Positions 12,081 to 21,387 of a DNA stretch of 64,000 nucleotides are shown piece by piece; within the stretch, counting starts at the first letter, position 1; each line of letters opens with the position of its first letter. The position numbers and the translations under genes are program-made. The DNA is taken from positions 248,001 through 312,000 of the forward strand of contig NZ_JAEKEZ010000022.1 of NCBI RefSeq assembly GCF_016650815.1, written 5' to 3'. Source of the stretch: Pseudomonas sp. TH31. Its GTDB lineage: Bacteria > Pseudomonadota > Gammaproteobacteria > Pseudomonadales > Pseudomonadaceae. The notes under the pieces were generated by a model that was not told the origin of the DNA, searched no databases, and worked only from the letters and a program-made list of their open reading frames with translations.

Positions 12081-12213
12081 TGTAGCCGCCGGCGAAGCCT
12101 GCGTTCGGCGACGAGGTCGTCGTAAAATCAGCCACCGCGGTGTTTCAGGTAGACCGAGGAGGATGGATTGACGACGACTTCGTCGCCGAACGCAGGCTTC
12201 GCCAGCTGCTACA
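12081..12213. repeat. Long inverted repeat upstream of the amino acid permease
   Basis: Two arms of about 43 bases (12081-12123 and 12171-12213) are near-perfect reverse complements, sharing GCGAAGCCTGCGTTCGGCGA and its complement, with about 47 bases between. The type differs from the GTAGGAGC repeats elsewhere in the window but is probably also a REP-like doublet. In the 607-base gap from 11971 to 12577 this is the only clear structure; the rest presumably holds the permease promoter. Confidence 0.75.
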
Positions 12214-12577
12214 TGGTTGGATAGGCCCGGGCCAGAGCTGTCAAAAGGTAAGTTCGACCTGGGTCTGAGTATGACGATGCACCATTGCTGTGCAATACTC
12301 GGCGCCGTTTCAGCGGTGGAGTAAACCAGCAAACCCCAGGTAATGCCCCTCCGTAAACCGCGCTTTTGTCGGGATTTGTCGCTGAATGTTGTGGTTTATA
12401 AAGTGAAAACCCCTGCAATAAGCTTTTTATACTGCACGCCCCGCTGATCTTGCAGGTTTTGTCCTACAAGACTGGTTTGTCCACGAGGCAGGCCCGGTTT
12501 CAGGCAAGCAACGGCTTATCGGTCGACGCTTCGACACTCGGTGGTCATATCCAATAACAAGACGAGGTTGCACCCCT

Positions 12578-13999
12578 ATGCCAGTTGGCAATCACCTGCC
12601 CCAAGGCGAAACCGCTCAGGGCGGTCCGCTCAAACGAGAACTCGGCGAACGGCATATTCGCTTGATGGCCCTCGGTGCCTGTATCGGCGTCGGCTTGTTT
12701 CTCGGTTCGGCCAAGGCTATTGAAATGGCTGGCCCGGCCATCATGCTGTCCTACATCATTGGCGGTCTGGCGATCCTGGTGATCATGCGCGCCCTCGGCG
12801 AGATGGCCGTGCACAATCCGGTTGCCGGTTCCTTCAGCCGTTACGCTCAAGATTATCTCGGCCCACTGGCAGGCTTTCTGACAGGCTGGAACTACTGGTT
12901 CCTGTGGCTGGTGACTTGCGTCGCGGAAATCACCGCCGTGGCGGTGTACATGGGCGTCTGGTTCCCCGAGGTGCCGCGCTGGATCTGGGCGCTGTCGGCG
13001 CTGATCAGCATGGGCACCATCAATCTGATCGCGGTGAAAGCTTTCGGTGAATTCGAATTCTGGTTTGCCCTGATCAAGATCGTCACCATTATTGCGATGG
13101 TCATCGGCGGTGTCGGCGTGATTGCGTTTGGCTTTGGCAACGATGGCGTGGCATTGGGGATTTCCAATCTCTGGGCCCACGGCGGCTTTATGCCCAACGG
13201 CGTACAAGGCGTGTTGATGTCCCTGCAAATGGTGATGTTCGCTTACCTGGGCGTCGAAATGATCGGCCTGACCGCCGGTGAAGCGAAGAACCCGCAGAAG
13301 ACCATTCCCAACGCGATCGGCTCGGTGTTCTGGCGGATCCTGTTGTTCTACGTCGGCGCGTTGTTTGTGATCCTGTCGATCTACCCGTGGAACGAAATCG
13401 GCACCCAGGGCAGCCCGTTCGTGATGACATTCGAGCGCCTGGGCATCAAGACTGCCGCCGGCATCATCAACTTCGTGGTGATCACTGCGGCGCTGTCGTC
13501 CTGCAACGGCGGTATCTTCAGCACCGGCCGTATGCTTTACAGCCTGGCGCAGAACGGCCAGGCCCCGGCCGGTTTCGCCACGACCTCGAGCAATGGCGTG
13601 CCCCGTCGCGCGTTGCTGCTGTCGATCTTCGTGCTGTTACTGGGGGTGCTGCTCAACTACATGGTTCCGGAAAAAGTCTTCGTCTGGGTCACCGCGATTG
13701 CCACCTTCGGCGCGATCTGGACCTGGGTGATGATCCTGCTGGCCCAGCTCAAGTTCCGCAAAGGCCTGAGCGCCAGCGAACGTGCCGGCCTGAAGTACAA
13801 GATGTGGCTGTACCCGGTCAGCTCCTACCTGGCACTGGCATTTTTGGTGCTGGTGGTCGGCCTGATGGCGTACTTCCCGGACACCCGCGTGGCGCTGTAT
13901 GTCGGCCCGGCGTTCCTGGTGTTGCTGACGGTGTTGTTCTACGTGTTCAAGCTGCAACCGACCAATGTGACGCAAGGCGCGGTGCGTTCGACTTCCTGA
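12578..13999 (+). CDS. AAT-family amino acid permease (ProY/HutT-like)
   Basis: A 473-residue APC-superfamily transporter with about 12 membrane segments. The N-terminal block RHIRLMALGACIGVGLFLGS is the family signature, and GEMAVHNPVAGSFSRYA follows transmembrane helix 2. Length and sequence style fit the proline- or histidine-specific permeases (ProY, HutT) of Pseudomonas; the substrate cannot be decided from the sequence. It is monocistronic, with a long leader upstream and a strong terminator immediately downstream. The ATG at 12578 gives the usual hydrophilic N-terminus of about 25 residues before helix 1. Confidence 0.85.
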   Translation: MPVGNHLPQGETAQGGPLKRELGERHIRLMALGACIGVGLFLGSAKAIEMAGPAIMLSYIIGGLAILVIMRALGEMAVHNPVAGSFSRYAQDYLGPLAGFLTGWNYWFLWLVTCVAEITAVAVYMGVWFPEVPRWIWALSALISMGTINLIAVKAFGEFEFWFALIKIVTIIAMVIGGVGVIAFGFGNDGVALGISNLWAHGGFMPNGVQGVLMSLQMVMFAYLGVEMIGLTAGEAKNPQKTIPNAIGSVFWRILLFYVGALFVILSIYPWNEIGTQGSPFVMTFERLGIKTAAGIINFVVITAALSSCNGGIFSTGRMLYSLAQNGQAPAGFATTSSNGVPRRALLLSIFVLLLGVLLNYMVPEKVFVWVTAIATFGAIWTWVMILLAQLKFRKGLSASERAGLKYKMWLYPVSSYLALAFLVLVVGLMAYFPDTRVALYVGPAFLVLLTVLFYVFKLQPTNVTQGAVRSTS

Positions 14000-14019
14000 G
14001 CGTGTAATGCCTGAAACGC

Positions 14020-14050
14020 AAAAGCCCCGGTCTTGATGATCGGGGCTTTT
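14020..14050 (+). terminator. Rho-independent terminator of the amino acid permease gene
   Basis: Stem AAAGCCCCG (14021-14029) pairs with CGGGGCTTT (14041-14049), with an 11-base loop and a following T tract. The A/T-flanked stem could work in both directions between this gene and the convergent opgC. Confidence 0.9.
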
Positions 14051-14062
14051 GTATTTTCAAGA

Positions 14063-14109
14063 TCAAAAGATCGTCCGAACGCGGCCCGAGCCTTCGGACG
14101 ATCTTTTGA
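14063..14109. repeat. Inverted repeat between convergent genes
   Basis: The 17-base arms TCAAAAGATCGTCCGAA (14063-14079) and its exact complement (14093-14109) flank a 13-base loop. It ends three bases before the opgC stop codon and may serve as its terminator on the minus strand. Confidence 0.8.
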
Positions 14110-14111
14110 CG

Positions 14112-15236
14112 TTAAGCGGGCACCGCCGAAGCCGGCCGGGTCAACCGCTTGTTGAAATCCAGCCAGGCCCCCAACAACGCCATCAACCCGGCTCCCACCA
14201 GCGCCGTGAAAATCTGCATGGCAAACGCATCGTCGGTCATGGCATTGACCATGTCCGCCAAAGGCGCCAACAGCACCCCCAGGCAGAAGACTTCCAGTGA
14301 ATAACGGCCCATGCGGCAGCTTTGCCGGGCCAGCCAGTTTTGTGTCCAGCCGCGACCCGGCAGCAACCTGGCGGTGACATAAGCCAGGGCCAGGAAATGC
14401 ACCAGCCGCACGGGTGACAGGTCGGTCTTGCTGATCGGGTACAACAGATTGCTCAGGCTGGCCGGCATCACCGCATCGTGTATTTCGGGCCAGCGCCACG
14501 AGAGTGTAATGACCCCGGCCAACACCACGTACACCGCCGCACTGACAAACAACGGTTGACGCATCAGCGGGCGAGTATCGGGCAATTGCGGTCGCTGCCC
14601 GTGAATCGCCGTGGCGCCGCCCAGCACAAACAGCAGTTGCCAGACGACGGGGTTGAAGTACCACACGCCATCCTTGATGGCCGCCAGGTTCCAGCCAAAC
14701 CATGGTGCCAACAGGTACACCGTCAAGGACACGGCCACGACCGCCCAGGCATTGCGCAGCAGCATGGGCAGCACCAACGGCAAACCCGCCAGCAGCACGA
14801 TGTACAGCGGCAGCGGGTCCATGAGGTTCGGTTTAAAGCGCAACAGCAACTCATCCACCAAGGCCTGCTGAGGATTGGTGATGAAGTGGTGCATGCCCAT
14901 TTCTTCCACCAGGTCGCGGGTTTCCACATGGCTGTTGGCGAAGAACACAATGCCCATCAGCATCGCCAGCAGGAAGATATGCACCACGTAAAGCACCCAG
15001 GCGCGGCGCAGGATCTTCACGCAAGCGATCAGGTAACCATCGCGCGCAAGGATCTTGCCGTAGGCCAGGACCGCCGCGTAACCGGCAAGAAATACGAAGA
15101 TCTCTGCGGCGTCGCTGAAGCCGAAGTTACGCGGGGTAATCTGGCCGAGGGGGTTATGCGGCACGTGATCCCAGAAAATGAAGATCAGGGCCAGGCCTCG
15201 AAAAAAGTCGATTCGATGATCGCGTTCAGACGTCAT
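14112..15236 (-). CDS. opgC: OpgC-family membrane acyltransferase
   Basis: This 374-residue protein of about 10 membrane segments matches the OpgC family, which decorates periplasmic glucans (for example by succinylation). The N-terminus RDHRIDFFRGLALIFIFWDH contains the R-x-D-F-x-R-G membrane acyltransferase signature, followed by FGFSDAAEIFVFLAGYAA, typical of OpgC. It is divergent from the glucosyltransferase-like gene starting at 15466 and convergent with the permease. The ATG at 15236 puts the signature motif at residues 8-14 as expected. Whether this strain actually decorates its glucans is not visible here. Confidence 0.82.
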   Translation of the reverse strand: MTSERDHRIDFFRGLALIFIFWDHVPHNPLGQITPRNFGFSDAAEIFVFLAGYAAVLAYGKILARDGYLIACVKILRRAWVLYVVHIFLLAMLMGIVFFANSHVETRDLVEEMGMHHFITNPQQALVDELLLRFKPNLMDPLPLYIVLLAGLPLVLPMLLRNAWAVVAVSLTVYLLAPWFGWNLAAIKDGVWYFNPVVWQLLFVLGGATAIHGQRPQLPDTRPLMRQPLFVSAAVYVVLAGVITLSWRWPEIHDAVMPASLSNLLYPISKTDLSPVRLVHFLALAYVTARLLPGRGWTQNWLARQSCRMGRYSLEVFCLGVLLAPLADMVNAMTDDAFAMQIFTALVGAGLMALLGAWLDFNKRLTRPASAVPA

Positions 15237-15465
15237 GACTGGGGCTCTTGAACGGGTGTTGAGAGAGGAGTGCTTCGCTGCGCAAAAAGTGCATGCCGCA
15301 CTTCGGCGGCGCGCAGGGTGCCGTGGTTGGCGGCGAATTGCAAAGTCGGGATATTACGGGATGTCTCCGGGGCTTGGCCGGCACGCCGTCTGTCTAAAAG
15401 TCAGTGATTTTTGCTCCCGGGCCGGTTCAAATTTTTATGGCTTGAACGCAGGCACCCCAAGGGGC

Positions 15466-16977
15466 ATGGGTATGAGGATGGGCGAATGGTTCGACAGAGA
15501 ACTCGGCGGCCGTCGGGTCTGGCTGTTCTTTGTGTTCGCGACCTTTGCCTACGTGCTGCCGTTGATCCTCGTCGATTATTCCTACATTGATGACAGCTGG
15601 CGTTCTCTGGCCGCCGGCATGGGCTGGGCCGGGGAGGGCCGTCTGTTCACGCAGTTGTTTTACAACGCGATGACCTTCAGCGGCGCGGCGCCGGACATTT
15701 TCCCGCTGCCATTATTGATGGCTTCGTTGGCCATGGCCTGGGCATTGACCCGCCTGACCTTCCACTACGTTGCCGAGCCGAGGTTATCCCACTGTCTGGT
15801 GGTGCTTGCGCTCTGGTACAACCCGTTCTTCCTGCAAAACCTGTCCTATCAATATGACGGGCCGGCCATGGTCTTGAGCCTGGTGGCGGTGATCTTCGCG
15901 ATCACCTTTCGCAGCGGCTCCCGCGTCCAGCAATGGGTCGTGCCCGCGTTGCTGATTGCACTGGCCATCGGGCTGTACCAGGTCAGTATCAATGTGTTTT
16001 TCGGGCTGTGTTGTCTGGAGTTGCTGCGGGGCGCGAACGAACGGCTCCCCTGGCCTGAGTGGTACCCGCTGATCGGCTGGAAACTGGCGCAAACCGGGCT
16101 GGCGTGGTTGATCTACGGCGCCACCGCGTATGCCTACATGAGTCCGGATCGCACCCTGTTGCTGAACTGGGCAGCGGACCCTCTGCTGCAAGCAGAAACC
16201 AACGCGGGCCGGGCGCTGGAAAAAGTCATGCTGCTGTTTCACGGTGGATTAGCCTGGGTGTTTGCCGGGTTGTTGCTGTGCGCGGCTGCCGGCAGCGTTC
16301 AGGTGGGGCGACGCCTGCTTGAGCGCCAGGAGACGGGGCAGAGGAACGCCATGACCGGCGTGCTGTGTCTGCTGATCGTGCCCGCTACCGTGCTGCTGGT
16401 GCCGGGCGTCGCGCTTCTGTTTCGCGACTTCAATGAAGGCGCCCGAACCTTGATGGGATTTGCCGTGCTGATGTTGCTGCTGTTCTACCTCAGTCATCTG
16501 GCGCTGGCCGCCGTGCATGAACGACTGCCGTTGCTGCTATTGATTCCGCTGCTGGCCATGCTCTCGTTGTCCTTCGCCTACGGGCGGGTGCTGATGGTGC
16601 AGAAGACCTTCGCCAGCAGCGCGCTGTATGCCCTGAGCTACGACATTGCTTCGCGCCCGGCACTGCGCGATGCCAAACGTATTTATATGTCAGTGACGTA
16701 CTCCGATCACTGGTTGTTGGGCGCCGCAGGCTCGTTCAAACAGATGCCGGTGTTGCGTTATTTACTCAACACCGACTACTACATGCTCGCGGAAAACCTG
16801 CCGAAGGTCGGCATCACCAACGTGGTCGCCGAGCGGGAGCGGCGCAACGCGACGCGGGTCGGCTATCAAGGGTTTGTGCCGTTGGTGGATAGCCAGTACT
16901 ACCGTATTTATCTGCTCGGGGATTACGGTTTTATCGTCATGAAAGAGCCCGCGCCGATCACTGAGCTTCATTGGTGA
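15466..16977 (+). CDS. Polytopic membrane protein of the glucosyltransferase GtrII type
   Basis: A protein of about 503 residues with some 11 hydrophobic segments and the DYSYIDDSWRSL motif after the first helix. This fits the GtrII-like membrane glucosyltransferases that transfer glucose from a lipid carrier to surface polysaccharide; the acidic pair in YIDDSW is the likely active site. The C-terminal 130 residues are soluble and probably periplasmic. The frame is open upstream to 15235, but the sequence there is not protein-like, so I choose the ATG at 15466 (15472 is equally possible), preceded by AAGGGG. No flippase or bactoprenol glucosyltransferase partner is adjacent, so the acceptor is unknown. 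Confidence 0.65.
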   Translation: MGMRMGEWFDRELGGRRVWLFFVFATFAYVLPLILVDYSYIDDSWRSLAAGMGWAGEGRLFTQLFYNAMTFSGAAPDIFPLPLLMASLAMAWALTRLTFHYVAEPRLSHCLVVLALWYNPFFLQNLSYQYDGPAMVLSLVAVIFAITFRSGSRVQQWVVPALLIALAIGLYQVSINVFFGLCCLELLRGANERLPWPEWYPLIGWKLAQTGLAWLIYGATAYAYMSPDRTLLLNWAADPLLQAETNAGRALEKVMLLFHGGLAWVFAGLLLCAAAGSVQVGRRLLERQETGQRNAMTGVLCLLIVPATVLLVPGVALLFRDFNEGARTLMGFAVLMLLLFYLSHLALAAVHERLPLLLLIPLLAMLSLSFAYGRVLMVQKTFASSALYALSYDIASRPALRDAKRIYMSVTYSDHWLLGAAGSFKQMPVLRYLLNTDYYMLAENLPKVGITNVVAERERRNATRVGYQGFVPLVDSQYYRIYLLGDYGFIVMKEPAPITELHW

Positions 16978-16983
16978 CGCTCT

Positions 16984-17280
16984 CTACGCGTCAATAATCA
17001 TCAGCGTCCCATGACTCCCCGCCAGCACCGAGTGAGCGACCCCGGCTTCCACCAGGTACATTTCACCGCTCTGAACCTTCACGGTTTGCCCGGCGATGTT
17101 CAGATGCAAGCATCCGGAAATGACCAGCAAGCCTTCGTTGTAATCATGGGACTCTTGCTCATAGGCCTGCTCGTCCATGCGCAAAACCTTGATACGAGAG
17201 GAGCCAATCTGACCGACCACCGATGATTTCCAGGGGGTTGGCAGTTGGTGGGCCAGCGAATCGAAAGACAGTAACGGCAT
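16984..17280 (-). CDS. Small cupin-domain protein
   Basis: The frame gives a 98-residue single-domain cupin: MPLLSFDSLAHQLPTPWKS starts it, then HDYNEGLLVISG (motif 1 region) and GEMYLVEAGVAHSV (motif 2 region with a His). Metal ligands are incomplete compared with enzymatic cupins. The frame stays open upstream, but the ATG at 17280 has a good AAGGAG ribosome site and the upstream residues look non-coding. It lies 68 bases after the ABM-like gene on the same strand and is probably co-transcribed with it. The function is unknown. Confidence 0.75.
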   Translation of the reverse strand: MPLLSFDSLAHQLPTPWKSSVVGQIGSSRIKVLRMDEQAYEQESHDYNEGLLVISGCLHLNIAGQTVKVQSGEMYLVEAGVAHSVLAGSHGTLMIIDA

Positions 17281-17348
17281 GCTGCGACTCCTTGCAGAAA
17301 GTGTTTGCCGTCGGTGGTCCGGTTGGCGGATTGGAAAGAGAGGAGCCG

Positions 17349-17623
17349 TCAGAACGCGTCCATCAGCAAGACGATGCACTCCGGGCCTGAAACTGGTTGA
17401 TCTGTGGCACCAGGCGCCGGAAATGTTCGGATTGGCAATGGGCATCCAGCGCGGCCCGGTCCGGCCATTGTTCGACAAATATGAAGTGCCCGGGGGCTTT
17501 CTGATCGACGAACAAGTCGTAGGCAATGCAGTCCGGCTCCAATCGGGTTTTCTCGAGCAGTTCGGCGTACCACGGTCGAACGGTTTTAATGTGTTCGGGT
17601 TGGATGAAGTCTTCGGCGATCAC
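17349..17623 (-). CDS. Antibiotic biosynthesis monooxygenase (ABM/YgiN)-like protein; apparent frameshift
   Basis: Restoring one G at CCGGG (17381-17385) gives about 91 residues ending in ARECIVLLMDAF. The pattern KVIAEDFIQPEHIKTVRPWY, then HFIFVEQWPDRAALDAHCQS and HFRRLVPQI, is that of dimeric ABM-fold proteins such as YgiN, which act on quinones or small aromatics. As read, the frame ends 14 bases earlier with an unrelated tail. The start is uncertain: GTG at 17623 is used here, and a few upstream codons (YTLLK) also fit the family, with AAGGAAG ahead of them. It precedes the cupin gene on the same strand. Confidence 0.7.
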
Positions 17624-17688
17624 TTTCAGCAGGGTGTACTTCCTTGATGTACGCCCGCCTCCCCATGAGACGGGCGCTCAAACATTCC

Positions 17689-19308
17689 TTAAGCCGCAGC
17701 CACTTCACTGGGCTCAAAACTGTCCGCCCGCGCCATCTGCCACATCCGTGAGTAAAACTCGCCGGTCACCTCACCGGTGAGCAATTCCCCCGGTTTCAAG
17801 AACACATGCAACTGCGAGAACAATTTGATCTCGGTCGCCGACATGCGCCGGACCAAATGCTTGGCCGACAACTGTGAAGGCTGTTCCAGCCCGGCAGCAG
17901 CGAGCATTTCAGCCAGAGCCTTGAGCGTATTGCGGTGGAAATTGAACACCCGCTGAGCCTTGTCCGGAACCACCAGTGCGCGTTGTCGCAGGGTGTCCTG
18001 GGTGGCGACGCCGGTCGGGCATTTGTTGGTGTGGCAGCTTTGCGACTGGATGCAGCCGATGGCGAACATGAAGCCACGGGCGGAGTTGGCCCAGTCGGCG
18101 CCGATGGCCAGGACGCTGGCGATGTCGAAAGCGCTGACGATTTTGCCGCTGGCGCCGAGTTTGATCTTGTCCCGCAGGTTCAGGCCGACCAGGGTGTTAT
18201 GCACGAACAGCAAGCCTTCACGCATGGGCACGCCGATGTGGTCGGTGAATTCCACGGGCGCCGCGCCGGTGCCGCCTTCCTTGCCGTCGACGACGATAAA
18301 GTCCGGGAGGATGCCGGTTTCCAGCATGGCCTTGGCGATGCCCATGAACTCCCAGGGGTGGCCGAGGCAGAACTTGAAACCCACCGGTTTGCCGCCGGAC
18401 AGTTCACGCAGCTGCTGGATGAAGTGCATCATTTCGATCGGCGTGGAAAACGCACTGTGCCGCGACGGCGAGATGCAATCTTCGCCCATCATGATGCCGC
18501 GGGTTTCGGCGATTTCCCTGGTGACCTTGTGCTTGGGCAAGATGCCGCCGTGGCCGGGTTTGGCGCCCTGGCTCATCTTGATTTCGATCATCCGCACTTG
18601 CGGAGTCTGTGCCTGGGCGGCGAAGCGTTCCGGGTCAAAGCGGCCGTCGGCAGTGCGGCAGCCAAAATAGCCGCTGCCCAGTTCCCAGGTCAGGTCACCG
18701 CCGTTTTCCCGGTGATAGGCGCTGATGCTGCCTTCACCGGTGTCGTGGGCAAAGTTGCCGAGCTTGGCGCCCTGGTTCAACGCGCGAATGGCGTTGGCGC
18801 TGAGGGAGCCGAAGCTCATGGCCGAGATGTTGAACACCGACGCCGAGTACGGCTGGGTGCACTGCGGACCGCCGACCATGACCCGGAAACTGTTCGGGTC
18901 GCTCAATGGCGCCGGGCGCATCGAGTGGCCGATGAACTCGAAACCTGACTGATAGACGTCGATCAGCGTGCCGAACGGTTTGTCGGCGCTTTCGTTCTTG
19001 GCCCGGGAGTAGACCAGCGAACGCTGGGCCCGGGAGAAGGGCAGGGCGTCGCTGTCGGATTCGAGCAGGTACTGGCGGATTTCCGGGCGAATGCCCTCGA
19101 CCAGATAACGAATGTTGCCGAGGATCGGGTAGTTTCGACGCACGGCGTGAGGGCTTTGCATCAGGTCGAAGAGGCCCACGAGGCTGAGGATGCCGGTGAC
19201 AGCGGTGATTGGCCAGAGCCAGTCGTGCTCCAGAAAGGGCAGGCTGGCGAGGGTGAATATCACGCAGGCGGCAAAGAAGGCGTAGCGGCTCAGGAGTGAC
19301 AGGCTCAT
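17689..19308 (-). CDS. Membrane-anchored FMN-binding glutamate synthase-like protein
   Basis: A 539-residue protein with two membrane helices (residues 5-40) followed by the FMN/Fe-S domain of the glutamate synthase large subunit. Visible features are SFGSLSANAIRALNQGAKLG, ISPSRHSAF, the FMN-binding segment DFIVVDGKEGGTGAAPVEFT, and the Cys cluster CIQSQSCHTNKCPTG expected for a 3Fe-4S centre. The amidotransferase domain of true GltB is absent, as in archaeal-type and stand-alone family members. No small subunit is adjacent. The role is unclear; it may oxidise or amidate another substrate. It seems monocistronic, with a repeat upstream. Confidence 0.82.
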   Translation of the reverse strand: MSLSLLSRYAFFAACVIFTLASLPFLEHDWLWPITAVTGILSLVGLFDLMQSPHAVRRNYPILGNIRYLVEGIRPEIRQYLLESDSDALPFSRAQRSLVYSRAKNESADKPFGTLIDVYQSGFEFIGHSMRPAPLSDPNSFRVMVGGPQCTQPYSASVFNISAMSFGSLSANAIRALNQGAKLGNFAHDTGEGSISAYHRENGGDLTWELGSGYFGCRTADGRFDPERFAAQAQTPQVRMIEIKMSQGAKPGHGGILPKHKVTREIAETRGIMMGEDCISPSRHSAFSTPIEMMHFIQQLRELSGGKPVGFKFCLGHPWEFMGIAKAMLETGILPDFIVVDGKEGGTGAAPVEFTDHIGVPMREGLLFVHNTLVGLNLRDKIKLGASGKIVSAFDIASVLAIGADWANSARGFMFAIGCIQSQSCHTNKCPTGVATQDTLRQRALVVPDKAQRVFNFHRNTLKALAEMLAAAGLEQPSQLSAKHLVRRMSATEIKLFSQLHVFLKPGELLTGEVTGEFYSRMWQMARADSFEPSEVAAA

Positions 19309-19354
19309 ACGGTTTCCTTGGGTTCGGACTCGGTGTTTTTAATAACCGCTATCC

Positions 19355-19448
19355 CTGTAGGAGCGAAGCTTGCTCGCGAAAGCGGTGGGTCAGCCAACAT
19401 CAATGTTGAATGTAATGGCCTCTTCGCGAGCAAGCTTTGCTCCTACAG
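19355..19448. repeat. REP-like palindrome doublet (GTAGGAGC / TTGCTCGCGA type)
   Basis: An inverted pair: CTGTAGGAGCGAAGCTTGCT near 19355 and its imperfect complement ending at 19448. It fills most of the space between the glutamate synthase-like gene and the luxR-type gene. Confidence 0.8.
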
Positions 19449-19460
19449 ATCGGCGGCGTA

Positions 19461-20261
19461 TCAGGCATTTTGTGCCTGGAGAAATATCGAAAACAGCTCG
19501 GACTGGGATTTGATCCCCAGCTTGCTGTACATGTGTTTCTTATGGACTTTCACGGTTTCGACAGAGATTTCCAGCTTACGGGCGATTTCTTTACTGGAGC
19601 AACCACTGAGCATCAAACGCCCGACATCCAGTTCCCGGGCGGTTAACTGCGCGCCTTTGAGTCGCTGCACCGATGCTTCCAGCTGGACGCGCCAGTCGGC
19701 CTGCGGCGCGGCCGGCGCCAGGGCCACGACTTCGTTGATTTCATAGGGCAGGCGCTGGCGTAACAAACCCAGCACCCATGGCTGGATCAGCGACAACAAA
19801 GCGATTTGCTGGCCATTGAAGCGCTGTTTGCTGCCCAGGGACAGGCACAGCGTGCGGTCGCCTTCGAGCTGGCAATTGAACTGGATTTCATCGGCCACCA
19901 CATTCAGACGAAAGTAGCGCTGGTAATACTCGGTCAGCTCGAAATGCTCGGGCGCCACTTCCGACAGGCGATAGAGCCCGGTGCGCGACTGCTCGCGACA
20001 GGCGATGTAGAACGGGTCGAGCAGGTACAAACCGCGCAGGTAGTCCTGGAACAACTGATCGGGGCTGCCGTCCTCGCCAGGGCATTCGGCGAACACCAAC
20101 GGGTGCTGATCGGCGCTGAAAAGCAGCGCCACCCAGCTGTCGAAGGTCACGTATTGGTCGAGTAACCGCACAAGCTGCGTCCAGAAGTTGGGCTTGTCGA
20201 GGGCGTCGATCAGTTGCCCGACCGAGCGGTGCCAGGCGATGTCATCCAGCGAGAGTGTCAT
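19461..20261 (-). CDS. LuxR-family transcriptional regulator
   Basis: A 266-residue regulator with an unassigned N-terminal sensing domain of about 195 residues and a C-terminal LuxR helix-turn-helix: LTARELDVGRLMLSGCSSKEIARKLEISVETVKVHKKHMYSKLGI. It lacks a clear autoinducer-binding WYDPEWI-type motif, so it is not an obvious quorum-sensing receptor. It is divergent from the nitrilase and permease genes (126 bases between starts) and probably controls them. Some members of this regulator type respond to nitriles or amines; that link is inference. Confidence 0.82.
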   Translation of the reverse strand: MTLSLDDIAWHRSVGQLIDALDKPNFWTQLVRLLDQYVTFDSWVALLFSADQHPLVFAECPGEDGSPDQLFQDYLRGLYLLDPFYIACREQSRTGLYRLSEVAPEHFELTEYYQRYFRLNVVADEIQFNCQLEGDRTLCLSLGSKQRFNGQQIALLSLIQPWVLGLLRQRLPYEINEVVALAPAAPQADWRVQLEASVQRLKGAQLTARELDVGRLMLSGCSSKEIARKLEISVETVKVHKKHMYSKLGIKSQSELFSIFLQAQNA

Positions 20262-20387
20262 GTATCTACCCCTATCGGGTTACCCCAGCCGCGTAATTCC
20301 CTGGCCGGTTGCTTGCTGCGCATACTGGCGCACAGACACCGACCGGGCAATCTTTCTCCCTGCCCGGCCTTAGAACAAGGAATACCC

Positions 20388-21208
20388 ATGAAGGTCGAAC
20401 TCGCCCAATTGGCGGGCCGTGACAACGACACGGCTTACAACCTCGAACGCGCCCTGGCAGCGATTGCCGCCTGCGCTGGCGACACGCAACTGATCATGTT
20501 TCCCGAAGGCCACTTGATGGGCTTCCCCTCGGAAGAGTCCGTGGCCCGGATCGCCGAACCGCTGGATGGCCCGACCGTCAGTGCGGTGATTGACGCGGCG
20601 CGTGAACGCCATGTCGCGGTGGTCGTCGGCATGGCCGAGAACCACAACGGTCGTTTCTACAACACCACGCTGCTGATTACCCCCGAAGGTATTGCCCTGC
20701 GCTATCGCAAGACGCATTTGTGGGCGTCGGACCGTGGCGTCTATGAGGCTGGTGATCGCTACGCCACCTGTCTGTGGAACGGCGTACGGGTTGGCCTGCT
20801 GATTTGCTACGACATCGAATTCCCCGAGACCGCCCGGCCCTGGCGCAACTGGGCGCTGAACTGCTGCTAGTGACCAACGGCAACATGGACCCTTACGGTC
20901 CGACCCACCGCACCGCAATCATGGCCCGAGCCCAGGAAAACCAGGCGTTCGCCTTGATGGTCAACCGGGTGGAAGCGGGCGATGGCGGGTTGTTGTTTGC
21001 CGGCGGCAGTGCGCTGGTGGATCCGCTGGGCACGCTGTTGTTCGAAGCCGGGCGTGAGGAGGGGCAGTTTGTGGTTGAGCTGGACCTGAATCAGTTGACG
21101 GCGGCGCGACAGGATTATCGGTACCTGGATGATCAGCGGCTGAAGTTGCCGGGGGCGATTGTTGAGCATGCTGGCGGGTTGCGGGAGTTGTTGATTCCCA
21201 ACAGCTGA
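20388..21208 (+). CDS. Carbon-nitrogen hydrolase (nitrilase superfamily); apparent frameshift
   Basis: One missing G at CCCGGCCC (20833-20840) splits the gene. Restored, it gives 273 residues with the Glu-Lys-Cys triad: MFPEGHLMGF (Glu), YRKTHLW (Lys) and GLLICYDIEFPE (Cys). The family hydrolyses amides or nitriles; 273 residues fits omega-amidase, N-carbamoyl and short aliphatic amidase branches rather than true nitrilases (over 300). It starts 126 bases from the divergent LuxR regulator, with AAGGA upstream, and is followed by an APC permease, suggesting uptake and hydrolysis of one amine- or amide-type nutrient. Confidence 0.8.
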
Positions 21209-21213
21209 AGATC

Positions 21214-21278
21214 AAAAGATCGCAGCCTTCGGCAGCTCCTACGCGCCCGTTGGGCGCTGCCGAAGGCTGCGATCTTTT
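21214..21278. repeat. REP-like palindrome (GATCGCAGCCTTCGGCAG type)
   Basis: AAAAGATCGCAGCCTTCGGC (from 21214) is mirrored exactly by its complement ending at 21278, with a GC-rich loop. It sits between the nitrilase and permease genes and could reduce read-through. Confidence 0.85.
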
Positions 21279-21387
21279 CGGCGCTCCACGATTCACCGGA
21301 CAAACACTGAAAAACAACAAAGCAACACCCGTAACTTGCGCCGAACTCGGCTCTGCCATAAATCTAATAAATTCGGAGTAGTCGCTC